From Cognatundibacterium crateris (lineage in GTDB: Bacteria; Pseudomonadota; Gammaproteobacteria; Burkholderiales; Burkholderiaceae_D): DNA of 64,000 nt. The DNA is taken from the NCBI RefSeq assembly GCF_010078235.1, contig NZ_JAABOS010000007.1:57115-121114 (forward strand), in the 5' to 3' direction. The notes under the pieces were generated by a model that was given only the letters and a program-made list of their open reading frames with translations, was not told the origin of the DNA and did no database searches. The first letter of the stretch is position 1. Each line of letters opens with the position of its first letter. A program made the translations under genes and the position numbers. Below, in pieces: positions 17,971 through 26,917 of this stretch.

Positions 17971-18240
17971 TCAGGATGGGTTCAATTCTTCTCTGGCACG
18001 CAAGTAGGCCGCTGTCATCTGATTTTTTTCGACTGCCTGCAGAATAGCAAGACAACCATGACAGCAGACAGCCTGGCGCGCATTGTCAAACTGGGTGTAT
18101 AAAGTCTGGCTTGGCCTGGAACACTCGCCACAATGAAAACAGACAACACTCTTCTTTTCAGCAGAGGGCAGCTGTAGGCGTGAAAGGAAATTTGAGAGTG
18201 CGCTGATCATCGTTAACAGGAAACCATGCAATCCAGTCAT
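17971..18240 (-). CDS. Detached N-terminal metal-binding domain of CcoI
   Basis: 89 residues with CFHCGEC near residue 34 and CCHGC near residue 60. This is the cysteine-rich domain that normally forms the first 80 or so residues of CcoI-type ATPases. It ends in TGA 8 nt before the ATG of the ATPase reading frame. The ATG at 18240 has an AGG site. It may be a genuine split gene, a frameshift product or an assembly error; the domain itself is intact. Confidence 0.75.
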   Translation of the reverse strand: MTGLHGFLLTMISALSNFLSRLQLPSAEKKSVVCFHCGECSRPSQTLYTQFDNARQAVCCHGCLAILQAVEKNQMTAAYLRAREELNPS

Positions 18241-18703
18241 CTTACCTGAAGTCAGACAAACCTACTTGATTTGGAACAATTGCTGTCAGCAAAAATCGGG
18301 AGAATCGGGAGGAGAAAGCAAAAAGACGGGAGCATTGCGCTTCCGTCTTTTTGGGTGTTGCCAGACTATTTTGTGAGGATTCTTAGAAACCTCGAAGCCG
18401 CCAGAGTACACGGCACATCACTGCACAAATTGTAAACAACAACTTACCAACAACTACTTACCAACAACTACTTAACAATAAACAAATACCAACTTACGTT
18501 TACATCTGCTACTACCACGTACATAACCGGATCAGTACCGGAGCCCAAGGTAAGCATACTGAGATAATCTGCTTCTAATTTCGACCTCCCGTTTGAGCCA
18601 GCTACGTAATCACTATAATCCAGAGCACCTGATGCCTCAAAGAAAATTAAATCTATGCAGTGTTACTCCGGGATTTAAAAAATCAACTAAACAGTTTCCG
18701 GTT
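18241..18703. other. Intergenic region with short repeats and no convincing gene
   Basis: 463 bp. It contains a terminator hairpin at 18319-18353 and two exact tandem copies of ccaacaactactta at 18447-18474, with degenerate flanking copies. On the minus strand, about 18474-18650 is open for about 58 codons with a protein-like composition but no ATG at its start, so it may be a relic or chance. The ccoI promoter should also lie here. Confidence 0.5.
18319..18353 (-). terminator. Rho-independent terminator (sppA operon end)
   Basis: AAAAAGACGG pairs with CCGTCTTTTT around an imperfectly paired AGCG/GCT loop, giving a strong stem with T runs on both strands. It lies about 350 bp after sppA on the minus strand and upstream of ccoI, so it fits termination of the rluC-to-sppA unit. 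Confidence 0.75.
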
Positions 18704-19690
18704 TCAGTGCAATGATGGACGTTTGGCTGACAGTAAAGTGGAGATTGCACCACCACCCAGCGAAGCACCGAACTTTTTCAACATACGCTCAGGCAAACCT
18801 TCTTTCTGGGTATAGTCGATCACGTTTTCAGCTTTAATCACATCCCGCGCAACCGAATCAACCGTACCTAATTCATCCGCCAAACCCATTTCAACCGCTT
18901 TACTGCCAACCCAGAACAGGCCAGAGAAGGTCTCGGGCGTCTCTTTCAGACGTGTGCCACGGCCTTTACGCACCACATCAATAAACTGTGCATGAATTTC
19001 GTTTAGCATTGCCTGCGAATACGCTTTTTGCTTGCTGGTCTGCGGCGAATAAGGGTCCATCATGCCCTTGTTCTCGCCAGCAGTCATCATGCGACGCTCT
19101 ACACCCAATTTACCCATCAGACCGGTAAAGCCAAAGCCATCCATCAAGACACCGATCGAACCTACCACACTGGCTTTATTGACATAGATCTTATCGGCAC
19201 CGGCAGCGATGTAGTACCCGCCAGAAGCACAAATCTCCTCGACCACGACATAGAGCGGCTTATCGGGATACTCACTACGCAAACGCTGAATTTCATCATT
19301 AATCATGCCTGCCTGCACCGGGCTGCCACCAGGACTGTTCAGGCGCAGTATCACGCCAACCGATGCATTATCAGAAAATGCACGGTTCAACGCCGGGATC
19401 ACATCATGCGCGCTGGCTCCACCCTCGGACTCAATCTCTCCTGAAACATCAATCAGTGCCGTGTGCGGCCCTAGCTTTTCTGCGGCGTCATCGGTGTAAT
19501 CTGAAAAGCGGTAAATAGCAAACATGATCAGTGTCAGTGTTGCCAGCTTAAAAAAGATACTCCAGCGACGCCTGAGTCTCTGCTCCTGCAAAGTTTCAAA
19601 TGCCAGACGTTCCAATACCGAGCGTTCCCATTGCACATCCCTGCCTGTAGTGGGAGTCGCGTTATTTTGTGGTCCAAGTTCCTGACTCAT
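18704..19690 (-). CDS. sppA: Signal peptide peptidase SppA (S49 family, short form)
   Basis: 328 residues. One N-terminal transmembrane helix (about 45-62) is followed by a periplasmic S49 protease domain. LNSPGGSPVQAG and ICASGGYYIAAGADKIY contain the catalytic Ser region, and VGSIGV follows. It digests cleaved signal peptides in the membrane. This is the single-domain form rather than the duplicated E. coli protein. The start has GGAGGG. It lies 15 bp after the Rieske gene. Confidence 0.93.
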   Translation of the reverse strand: MSQELGPQNNATPTTGRDVQWERSVLERLAFETLQEQRLRRRWSIFFKLATLTLIMFAIYRFSDYTDDAAEKLGPHTALIDVSGEIESEGGASAHDVIPALNRAFSDNASVGVILRLNSPGGSPVQAGMINDEIQRLRSEYPDKPLYVVVEEICASGGYYIAAGADKIYVNKASVVGSIGVLMDGFGFTGLMGKLGVERRMMTAGENKGMMDPYSPQTSKQKAYSQAMLNEIHAQFIDVVRKGRGTRLKETPETFSGLFWVGSKAVEMGLADELGTVDSVARDVIKAENVIDYTQKEGLPERMLKKFGASLGGGAISTLLSAKRPSLH

Positions 19691-19705
19691 AGTCGCCCTC
19701 CTCAG

Positions 19706-20077
19706 TTAAGCCAACACCGGACGCACATAATCATCCGGCGTCCAAACGACCTTGCCATCGGCCTCAGTCACTGCCAGCTTACGCAGGCGACTACCGCGGC
19801 AAGGGCCACCCGAACAATGTCCTGTTTGCGGTTCGTAAATAGCGCCATGGGTCGCGCACATAATGTACAAACCACTGGATTCCAAAAACTCGCCCGGATT
19901 CCAATCCAGCTCAACCGGCACATGCGCACAGCGATTCAGGTAAGCATGCACCCCACCCGCATAACGGATCACAAAACCTGTTGCCTCATCGCTACCCGCC
20001 ATCACGGAAAAGCGCACGCCTTTTCCGCCCTCTTCCAGTGCGTCAGACTGACAAATAAAAACTGTTTCCATAGTCAT
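19706..20077 (-). CDS. Rieske [2Fe-2S] ferredoxin-like protein
   Basis: 123 residues, a single Rieske domain. Cluster ligands are CAH in RCAHVPVELD and CATH in YIMCATHGAIY. A GGPCRG segment near the end corresponds to the proline loop. It has no membrane or signal segment, so it is a cytoplasmic electron carrier or an oxygenase ferredoxin. No oxygenase is nearby. It lies between gph-like and sppA genes, an arrangement I recall from other Burkholderiales; the function is unknown. Confidence 0.88.
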   Translation of the reverse strand: MTMETVFICQSDALEEGGKGVRFSVMAGSDEATGFVIRYAGGVHAYLNRCAHVPVELDWNPGEFLESSGLYIMCATHGAIYEPQTGHCSGGPCRGSRLRKLAVTEADGKVVWTPDDYVRPVLA

Positions 20078-20107
20078 TCAATCGAATAATGGGTGGAATG
20101 GTAACGC

Positions 20108-20767
20108 TTAGGCATTTTCCTGCAGCCATTGATGCAGTTCCAAAATCGATTTAGCAGAGAAAACCGGATTCAGACTGAGCAATGAGCCGGCATCGTGCGC
20201 CCCAAATTCCACAGCAATAGCGGCAGCACCTGCGTTGCTTGCCATCTGCAAATCATGGGTGGTATCGCCTATCATGACGGTACGTTGCATATCCTGACCC
20301 AGCTCTCTTGTTAATTCTTGCAACATCGCCGGATGAGGCTTGGAAAACGTTTCATCAGAACAACGGGTGGCATCGAAAACCGCAGTCAGATCCGCCGTGT
20401 GCAAGGCACGGCTAAGGCCAACCCGGCTTTTACCCGTTGCCACCGCCAGGAAGTAGCCTTGCTGCGACAAGTCAGTCAGCATCTCGCGTACGCCCGGAAA
20501 TAAAGGCAATTCATGATCCTTGGCCAGATAATGGTAGCGATACCGCTCCACCATGCGCGGATAGTATTTAGGATCGACACCAGGAACCGCGACTTGCATC
20601 GCATCTGCCAGCGACAGGCCGATAACGTAAGCAGCCGCAGTTTGATCCGGAACCGGCAAGCCTAAGTCCCTGGCTGCCGCCTGTATGCATTTCACGATGG
20701 TCGCTGTGCTATCCATCAGCGTACCATCCCAATCAAAAACGATAAGATCGAATTGTTTTTTTGCCAT
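20108..20767 (-). CDS. HAD-superfamily phosphatase (phosphoglycolate phosphatase-like)
   Basis: 219 residues. HAD motif I FDWDGTLMDS, motif II VATGKSR, the motif III region KPHPAML and motif IV IGDTTHDLQMA are all present, with a helical cap between motifs I and II. It is similar to Gph and to the HAD protein often paired with rluC. The natural substrate cannot be read from the sequence. Confidence 0.9.
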   Translation of the reverse strand: MAKKQFDLIVFDWDGTLMDSTATIVKCIQAAARDLGLPVPDQTAAAYVIGLSLADAMQVAVPGVDPKYYPRMVERYRYHYLAKDHELPLFPGVREMLTDLSQQGYFLAVATGKSRVGLSRALHTADLTAVFDATRCSDETFSKPHPAMLQELTRELGQDMQRTVMIGDTTHDLQMASNAGAAAIAVEFGAHDAGSLLSLNPVFSAKSILELHQWLQENA

Positions 20768-20862
20768 TTTTATTCTACCCGGTATCTCGCCAGGAGATAC
20801 CGCTTTTTATTCATCATTAAGCGATCATACCATTACTAAACAATTAATTTTTCTGCTAAAAC

Positions 20863-21876
20863 CTATGCGCTCCGCAAGCTTTGCAAAAAATTCAAGCATT
20901 CTGCTGGTAAGGGCGCCTTCGCCGTAGTTGGCTTGCCTGTTTCGGGATGGATGAAAGTGATTTGATGCGCATGTAAAAACATACGTTTCAAGGCGCCACG
21001 TTCGGCATTGGCTTTTTGCAGGGCTTTGTTGAGCGGAAAATCACCATACTTATCATCACCGGCAATTGGAAAACCACTGGCTGACAAATGCACCCGAATC
21101 TGATGGGTGCGGCCAGTCTTGAGTTCCGCCTCCAGCAAGGCAAAATCTTTAAATTTGCGCTGCAAAGTAAACACTGTGTGTGAAGCCATACCGTCCGCCT
21201 GCACTCTGACCCGGCGCTCACCTTCCGGTGTCGAGTATTTATGCAAAGGCAACTTGATATGCTGTCTGGCATTTTTCCAATCACCGGATACCAGCGTAAA
21301 ATAGCGCTTATCGGTCACCCCATCCCGCATTTGTTCATGCAAATTGGTTAATGCCGAACGTTTTTTGGCAATCAACAAGATACCTGAGGTTTCCCGGTCC
21401 AGCCTATGCACCAGCTCCAGAAACTTGGCATCGGGACGGGACGCACGCAATTGTTCAATCACGCCATAGCTGACACCTGAGCCACCATGCACCGCCACAC
21501 CCGCCGGCTTATCAATAATCAGCAAGTGATTATCTTCAAACACAATCGGAAATTCGAGCTTGGGCACGACCTGGGCCACGGTTTCTGCCACCCGGATCGG
21601 CGGAATCCTTACCACATCGCCTTCAACCAGGCGGTATAACTGGTCGATGCGCCCTTTATTGACGCGCACTTCGCCAGAGCGCAGCACACGGTAAATATGG
21701 CTTTTTGGCACCCCTTTGCAAATACGCAATAAGAAATTATCAATGCGCTGACCGGCCTCTTCTTCCGAGATTGTGATCAGTCTGACCTGGGGCATCACGC
21801 TTGAAGGATCGTTCTGGGAAACTTTTTGCACCTGTTTTTGATGCAATTCCCGATTAATTGTCGCTAAGTCCTTCAT
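20863..21876 (-). CDS. rluC: 23S rRNA pseudouridine synthase RluC
   Basis: 337 residues. An N-terminal S4 RNA-binding domain (about 35-95, QRIDNFLLRICKGVPKSHIYRVLRSGEVRVN) precedes the RluA-type catalytic domain with HRLDRETSGILL, whose Asp is catalytic. It modifies uridines 955, 2504 and 2580 of 23S rRNA. It is divergent from rne, the same arrangement as in E. coli. No Shine-Dalgarno sequence is seen before the ATG; an internal ATG (21795) is possible but would cut close to the S4 domain. Confidence 0.93.
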   Translation of the reverse strand: MKDLATINRELHQKQVQKVSQNDPSSVMPQVRLITISEEEAGQRIDNFLLRICKGVPKSHIYRVLRSGEVRVNKGRIDQLYRLVEGDVVRIPPIRVAETVAQVVPKLEFPIVFEDNHLLIIDKPAGVAVHGGSGVSYGVIEQLRASRPDAKFLELVHRLDRETSGILLIAKKRSALTNLHEQMRDGVTDKRYFTLVSGDWKNARQHIKLPLHKYSTPEGERRVRVQADGMASHTVFTLQRKFKDFALLEAELKTGRTHQIRVHLSASGFPIAGDDKYGDFPLNKALQKANAERGALKRMFLHAHQITFIHPETGKPTTAKAPLPAECLNFLQSLRSA

Positions 21877-22218
21877 TTTGAATATATAATCATTTTCGCC
21901 TCAGAATTTACGCTGTTGGCAGTGTAAGAGAAATAAACGACTATTTTACACAGGGGCAAGCCCATCAGCCTCGCCAGTTTGCAAATATGATGGGAAAGAT
22001 GTGTATGCAGGCGTGTTTTCAGGTCAGGGTAACAACCAAATGTTGTTATCGGGCTCAGTAAAACAGGTCTGGCTCAGAGAATTTGAAAAAACAGGATAAG
22101 TTGCGCAAGAGACGATGACTTAATTGCTGGTCAGCGTGCTTACGCATAGTAGTTGCAGGAAATTAGCGATTCCGTCAGACACAACACAATAAGATGGTCT
22201 GACATCAAAGTTGCTCAT

Positions 22219-22318
22219 CGCCTGGCGTGGTCGATTGTTAATGCACAAATTTGACAATACAGGACAACGCGGGGGACGTGTGCACTCGGTTATTTCCAGC
22301 GATTTACCGCGCCAGGCG
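22219..22318 (+). promoter_or_regulatory. Long-range stem in the rne leader
   Basis: Bases 22219-22231 pair with 22306-22318 over 13 positions (12 Watson-Crick and one G-U), enclosing about 74 nt. It lies 190-290 bp upstream of the rne start in a 629-bp gap between rluC and rne. RNase E is known in other bacteria to control its own mRNA through 5' leader structures, so this is a candidate leader element. The transcription start is not determined. Confidence 0.45.
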
Positions 22319-22505
22319 CGAAGCAGAATGGTGTTGAATTAATAATTGCGTATCGTAGTTCAGTACGCTGTGCATTCTGCTGCGCCAAAGGCATTCTCCA
22401 TCCCTTCAGATTCTCCGTCCTCGCATACATCCCGTATCAGTACAGTTGTGAGCCTCACGACTTGAGGCAGCAACAAAAGATGACCAACAGGTCACGGAGT
22501 AAAAC

Positions 22506-25427
22506 ATGAAACGTATGCTGTTTAACGCAACGCAGCAAGAAGAATTGCGCGTTGCCATCGTTAATGGGCAAAAACTCATTGATATCGACATTGAGACTGC
22601 TGGTCGCGAACTACGTAAGTCCAATATCTACAAGGGTGTCATCACCCGCATCGAACCCTCCCTCGAAGCATGCTTCGTCAACTATGGCGAAGAACGTCAC
22701 GGTTTCCTCCCCTTTAAAGAAGTCGCCCGCTCTTATTTCAAAGAAGGGATAGACGTCCGTAATGCCACTATCAAGGAAGCATTGCGCGAAGGCCAGGAAA
22801 TCATGGTTCAGGTGGAAAAAGAAGAGCGCGGCAACAAAGGGGCTGCACTGACTTCTTTCATCTCTCTGGCCGGACGCTATCTGGTGCTGATGCCTAACAA
22901 TCCACGCGGTGGTGGCGTATCCCGTCGCGTAGAAGGCGAAGACCGTCAGGAACTGCGTGAAACCATGGACAAACTGGACCTGCCAACCGGCATGTCAGTG
23001 ATTGCCCGTACCGCAGGCATAGGCCGTAATGTCGATGAATTGCAATGGGATCTGAACTACCTGATGCAATTGTGGCGCGCAATTGAAGGCGCTGGCAAAT
23101 CGGCTCCCGGCGCATTCCTGATTTACCAGGAATCCTCGCTGGTGATTCGCGCTATCCGCGATTACTTCCAGCCAGATATCGGTGAAATCCTGATCGATAC
23201 CGATGATATCTATGAGCAGGCTCAGCAGTTCATGAGCCATGTGATGCCAGACATGGTGCACCGCGTCAAACGCTACAGTGATGACGTGCCGCTGTTCTCG
23301 CGTTTCCAGATCGAACATCAGATCGAAACTGCCTACAGCCGCACAGTACCGCTTCCATCCGGTGGCGCGATTGTGATTGATCACACCGAGGCACTGGTGT
23401 CTGTGGACGTTAACTCGGCCCGCTCCACCCGTGGTGGTGACATTGAAACAACGGCGTTCAATACCAATCTGGAAGCTGCTGAAGAAGTGGCCCGCCAGTT
23501 GCGACTGCGCGATCTGGGTGGCCTGATCGTGATCGACTTCATCGACATGGAAAACGCGAAAAACCAGCGTGAAGTCGAACAGCGCCTGAAAGATGCACTG
23601 CGCTATGACCGCGCACGGGTACAGATGGGTAAAATTTCCCGTTTCGGCCTGATGGAATTGTCGCGTCAGCGCCTGCGCCCTTCCCTGTCTGAAGGCAGCC
23701 ATGTGACCTGCCCTCGTTGTAACGGCACTGGCCACATCCGCGATACCGAGTCCTCCGCCTTGCAAGTCCTGCGCATCATCCAGGAAGAGGCAATGAAAGA
23801 AAATTCTGCCGCGATTCATGTTCAGGTTCCGGTCGACGTAGCGGCCTTCCTGCTGAATGAAAAACGTGGCGAAATTCTGAAAATCGAGACCCGTCACCGC
23901 GTCACCGTAATCCTGATCCCGAACAAGCATCTGGAAACGCCGCACTACAAACTGGATCGCCTCAAGCATGACGATCCACGCCTGGAAGATCATCATGCCA
24001 GCTATGCCATGGCTGAACAGGCAGACACCGATATCGGCTACAACAAGCGTCAGAAAGAAGACGTCAAGCCGCGCCAGGAAGCCGTCGTCAAGAGCATTAC
24101 GCCTGATCAGGCACCTATCGTCGAACGCAAGGAAGTGGCACCGGCACCGGTGGCCGCACCTGTCAGCGCACCAACACCTGGCTTCTTCAGTAAAATCTTT
24201 GGTTTCCTGTTTGGTAAATCCGAGCCTGCTGCAGTCGTTACACCGGAAGTGACTGAGGAGAAATCCGCAGAACGTGACCGTCAACGTAGCGGCCGCAACA
24301 ACCAACGCAACCGCAATCGTCGCAATCGCGAAGAGCGCGAAGAGCGTCCGGCCAGCGCCCGTACTGAAAAGGCAGAAGCACCGAAAGCGGCAGCACCAGC
24401 TGAAAGCCGTCCGCCTAAAGCTGCCAAACCTCCGCGTGAAGAACGTGAACCACGCGAACAGCGTGAACCTCAGGAAGGTCGCCGCGAACGTCAGCAACGT
24501 CTGCGTGAAGAGCGTAAAGAAGCCTTGCTGACTGAAACCAAGCAGGAAGAACCCGTATTGCAGAAACATGCAGACCCGGTTCCGCTGGAACTGATCCCGG
24601 CCAATAATCCTGTCAGTAACCCGGAAAGTGCGGAAGGCGAGCAAAGCGAAGAACGCCGCCGTCGTCGTCGTCGCGGTGGTCGCAACCGTAACCGTCGTGA
24701 GCGCGAAGCAGGTGATCTGAACGAGCAAAGCGAAGGTAGCGAAGGCAATGAGGGTGCAAGCTTTGTGCCAGTTGCTGACGTCGCCATCGAACAGCAAGCT
24801 GCAGCCCAGGCAAAGACTGAAGCAGACACAGAAGCAGCTCCGGCAGCGACTGTCCCTGTAGAAGCAGTTGCGATCAGCACAGCAGTTGAATCAGTTACTC
24901 CTGTTACTACAACGGAAGTCAACGCAGCGACTGCACCTGCAGTTACAGAAATTGCACCAGTAGTTGCTGCAACTGAAGTGACGCAGACAGTAAGCGCTGC
25001 TACTGACACGCCAGTTGCGTCGCCTGCTCCGGTTGCTGTGACTCCGGTTGAGCCTGTCGTGACAGCACCTGTAGCCGCTGTTGAGCCGGTTGTACCGGTT
25101 GCTGTTGATGTTGCACCGCCTGTCGCCGTAATACCTACTGCACAGACCACAGCAGTTGAGCCAGCGCCAGTGGCACAGCAGCCTGAAATCAAGGCAACTC
25201 CTGTTGCTCCGGCAAAGCAAGCAGGGCACATGCCAGTGGCTGACCTGCAAGCGATGCTGAGCGCAGCTGGCCTGGTACTTGCCAGCACCGATCCTGAAAA
25301 GCATCGTGCAGCCCAACAGGCAGCGGCCAACATCGTTGCCGCACCACGCGTTCCACGTGAGCGTAAGCCTTTGCCAGCAGCTTCGAATGAACCGCTGATC
25401 CTGGTTGAAACACGTAAACCAGGCTGA
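22506..25427 (+). CDS. rne: Ribonuclease E
   Basis: 973 residues. The catalytic half (about 1-510) has the S1 domain, the DNase-I-like active site with Asp in VSVDVNSARST and IVIDFIDMEN, and the zinc-link CPRCNG near residue 401. The C-terminal half is disordered: Arg/Glu-rich RNA-binding segments (about 590-760, including a run of Arg in ERRRRRRRGGRNRNRR) precede a long Ala/Val/Thr/Pro-rich stretch (about 770-930). It ends in a conserved-looking tail. It processes rRNA and decays mRNA as the degradosome scaffold. The ATG has GGAG upstream. Confidence 0.97.
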   Translation: MKRMLFNATQQEELRVAIVNGQKLIDIDIETAGRELRKSNIYKGVITRIEPSLEACFVNYGEERHGFLPFKEVARSYFKEGIDVRNATIKEALREGQEIMVQVEKEERGNKGAALTSFISLAGRYLVLMPNNPRGGGVSRRVEGEDRQELRETMDKLDLPTGMSVIARTAGIGRNVDELQWDLNYLMQLWRAIEGAGKSAPGAFLIYQESSLVIRAIRDYFQPDIGEILIDTDDIYEQAQQFMSHVMPDMVHRVKRYSDDVPLFSRFQIEHQIETAYSRTVPLPSGGAIVIDHTEALVSVDVNSARSTRGGDIETTAFNTNLEAAEEVARQLRLRDLGGLIVIDFIDMENAKNQREVEQRLKDALRYDRARVQMGKISRFGLMELSRQRLRPSLSEGSHVTCPRCNGTGHIRDTESSALQVLRIIQEEAMKENSAAIHVQVPVDVAAFLLNEKRGEILKIETRHRVTVILIPNKHLETPHYKLDRLKHDDPRLEDHHASYAMAEQADTDIGYNKRQKEDVKPRQEAVVKSITPDQAPIVERKEVAPAPVAAPVSAPTPGFFSKIFGFLFGKSEPAAVVTPEVTEEKSAERDRQRSGRNNQRNRNRRNREEREERPASARTEKAEAPKAAAPAESRPPKAAKPPREEREPREQREPQEGRRERQQRLREERKEALLTETKQEEPVLQKHADPVPLELIPANNPVSNPESAEGEQSEERRRRRRRGGRNRNRREREAGDLNEQSEGSEGNEGASFVPVADVAIEQQAAAQAKTEADTEAAPAATVPVEAVAISTAVESVTPVTTTEVNAATAPAVTEIAPVVAATEVTQTVSAATDTPVASPAPVAVTPVEPVVTAPVAAVEPVVPVAVDVAPPVAVIPTAQTTAVEPAPVAQQPEIKATPVAPAKQAGHMPVADLQAMLSAAGLVLASTDPEKHRAAQQAAANIVAAPRVPRERKPLPAASNEPLILVETRKPG

Positions 25428-25465
25428 TAAGGGGTAAGCTGCCTGTTTCAGGCAGCATCAGTCAA

Positions 25466-25505
25466 CAGGCCGGCACATATCGATGTGACCGGCCTTTTGT
25501 TTTCT
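25466..25505 (+). terminator. Rho-independent terminator after rne
   Basis: AGGCCGG pairs with CCGGCCT and an inner CACAT pairs with ATGTG, followed by TTTTGTTTTC. It lies about 40 bp after the rne stop. Confidence 0.88.
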
Positions 25506-25538
25506 TAGCACCCCTACCCTAACCCAGCAAAACCACGG

Positions 25539-26870
25539 TCAATGCAACTGCCTGTGCATACGACGCAAACCGAGCCAGACGGCAACCGCAATCAGCGGCA
25601 CCAGCCAGGCGGAAAGCAGATCGGGATTCAAGGCCCATCCGTATGCCTTCAAGCCCTTACCCACATAAGAAAACAAACCGACCAGATAATACGAAATCGC
25701 TGCGACTGACAAACCTTCAACCGCCTGTTGCAGGCGCAATTGCTGGGCTGCGCGAGCATTCATACTCTGCAGGATCTTCCTGTTTTGCTGTTCCTGCAAA
25801 ATGCCGACTCTGGTACGCAGTAAATCATTGGTATGGGCAATCCTTGCCGCCAATGCCTGCTGTCGCCTGACTACGGACTCGCAAGTCTGCATTGCCGGTA
25901 CCAGACGACGCTCCATAAACTCCGCTATCGTAGGCAAACCTTCGATGCGCTGTTCGCGCAACTCATCGATACGCGCATTCACCAATTGAAAATAGGCTTT
26001 TGAAGCCGAAAAACGGTAACTGTTTTGCAGAGACAGCTTCTCGACCCGGGCCGCCAGATCGATGATTTGCGTGAGCATTTGTTGTTCAGCATCGGTGTCA
26101 GCACCGAGCTGCTGCACGTCTGAACTGAGCGTCATACCGTTCATCAAACTGACCAGCTCGCCTTCAATTGCACTCAGCACAGGCAATGCAGCCTGCGCCT
26201 GAGGCAAACCAAGTAAAGCCATCATGCGGTAGGTCTCAATTTCCAGCAAACGCTGTACTGTGCGCCCTGACTGCTGCCCCAAAAACCCCTGATCCCTGAC
26301 AATAAACCGGCTATAACCATCAGCATGAATCAGGAAGTCAGTCCAGATCTGCCCCCGCCCCAATACTTCACTGCCCACCAGTACTTTGCCCTGAAACAAA
26401 CTATCCAGCCTGGAACCTGACCAGGTCTCCATACCCTCTTTCATCAACTCTATGTGAGCGGCCACCATCACTCTGCCTGCCAAGCCCTCAATCCAGGTCT
26501 GAGGTACATGGCGCAATGGCGTCTCTGCAAACAACTCCTGAGATGCGAACGAAAACTCCACAGGGGACGTCTGAGCATTATCGACAAAGGTGTAGGTAGC
26601 GAATTCAGTGTGGCATTCCCACTTCAGCCGGAAACGGCCGAAATCGTGGAAAAAATATTTGGCCTCAGCGGCGGGATTCGCTACGCCAAAGTAAGCACAT
26701 AAATCCGCCAGTATCTGTTGCTGCAATAACTGAGCATTACTGGCTTGCGGGAAATCCTGCCCTGCAAACACAGCCAGATGACTGATGCGCTCCGGCGAAC
26801 TCAGATACAAAGAGGGGCGGGAATGAATTTCCGCAGCTAATGGAATACGCAGACTATGATTCATAGACAT
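25539..26870 (-). CDS. DUF3422 family membrane protein
   Basis: 443 residues. The N-terminal motif AEIHSRPSLYLSSPERISHLA is the DUF3422 signature. The body is mostly helical with coiled-coil regions (about 230-380), and the C-terminus has two membrane helices (about 380-400 and 413-432). Proteins of this family are common in Proteobacteria and their function is unknown. The ATG has GAGG at seven bases. It faces the rne terminator and runs in the same direction as greB, which begins about 600 bp upstream of it and ends 48 bp before it. Confidence 0.85.
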   Translation of the reverse strand: MSMNHSLRIPLAAEIHSRPSLYLSSPERISHLAVFAGQDFPQASNAQLLQQQILADLCAYFGVANPAAEAKYFFHDFGRFRLKWECHTEFATYTFVDNAQTSPVEFSFASQELFAETPLRHVPQTWIEGLAGRVMVAAHIELMKEGMETWSGSRLDSLFQGKVLVGSEVLGRGQIWTDFLIHADGYSRFIVRDQGFLGQQSGRTVQRLLEIETYRMMALLGLPQAQAALPVLSAIEGELVSLMNGMTLSSDVQQLGADTDAEQQMLTQIIDLAARVEKLSLQNSYRFSASKAYFQLVNARIDELREQRIEGLPTIAEFMERRLVPAMQTCESVVRRQQALAARIAHTNDLLRTRVGILQEQQNRKILQSMNARAAQQLRLQQAVEGLSVAAISYYLVGLFSYVGKGLKAYGWALNPDLLSAWLVPLIAVAVWLGLRRMHRQLH

Positions 26871-26917
26871 AGCAGGACCTCATTTGAGCGTAGCAATCAT
26901 CTGTATTGACGCAATAA

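Noticed and set aside
22251..22280. TTGACA at 22251 as a -35 box of rne
   Set aside because: No -10 box lies 16-18 bases downstream.
22995..24797. 600-codon open frame antisense to rne
   Set aside because: It is a mirror frame of the codon-biased rne gene; its translation has no recognisable domain, and rne is strongly supported on the other strand.
24491..25333. 280-codon Ala/Thr/Gly-rich frame antisense to the rne tail
   Set aside because: Its composition is a direct consequence of the repetitive Ala/Val/Pro codons of rne; it has no ribosome-binding site or family match.
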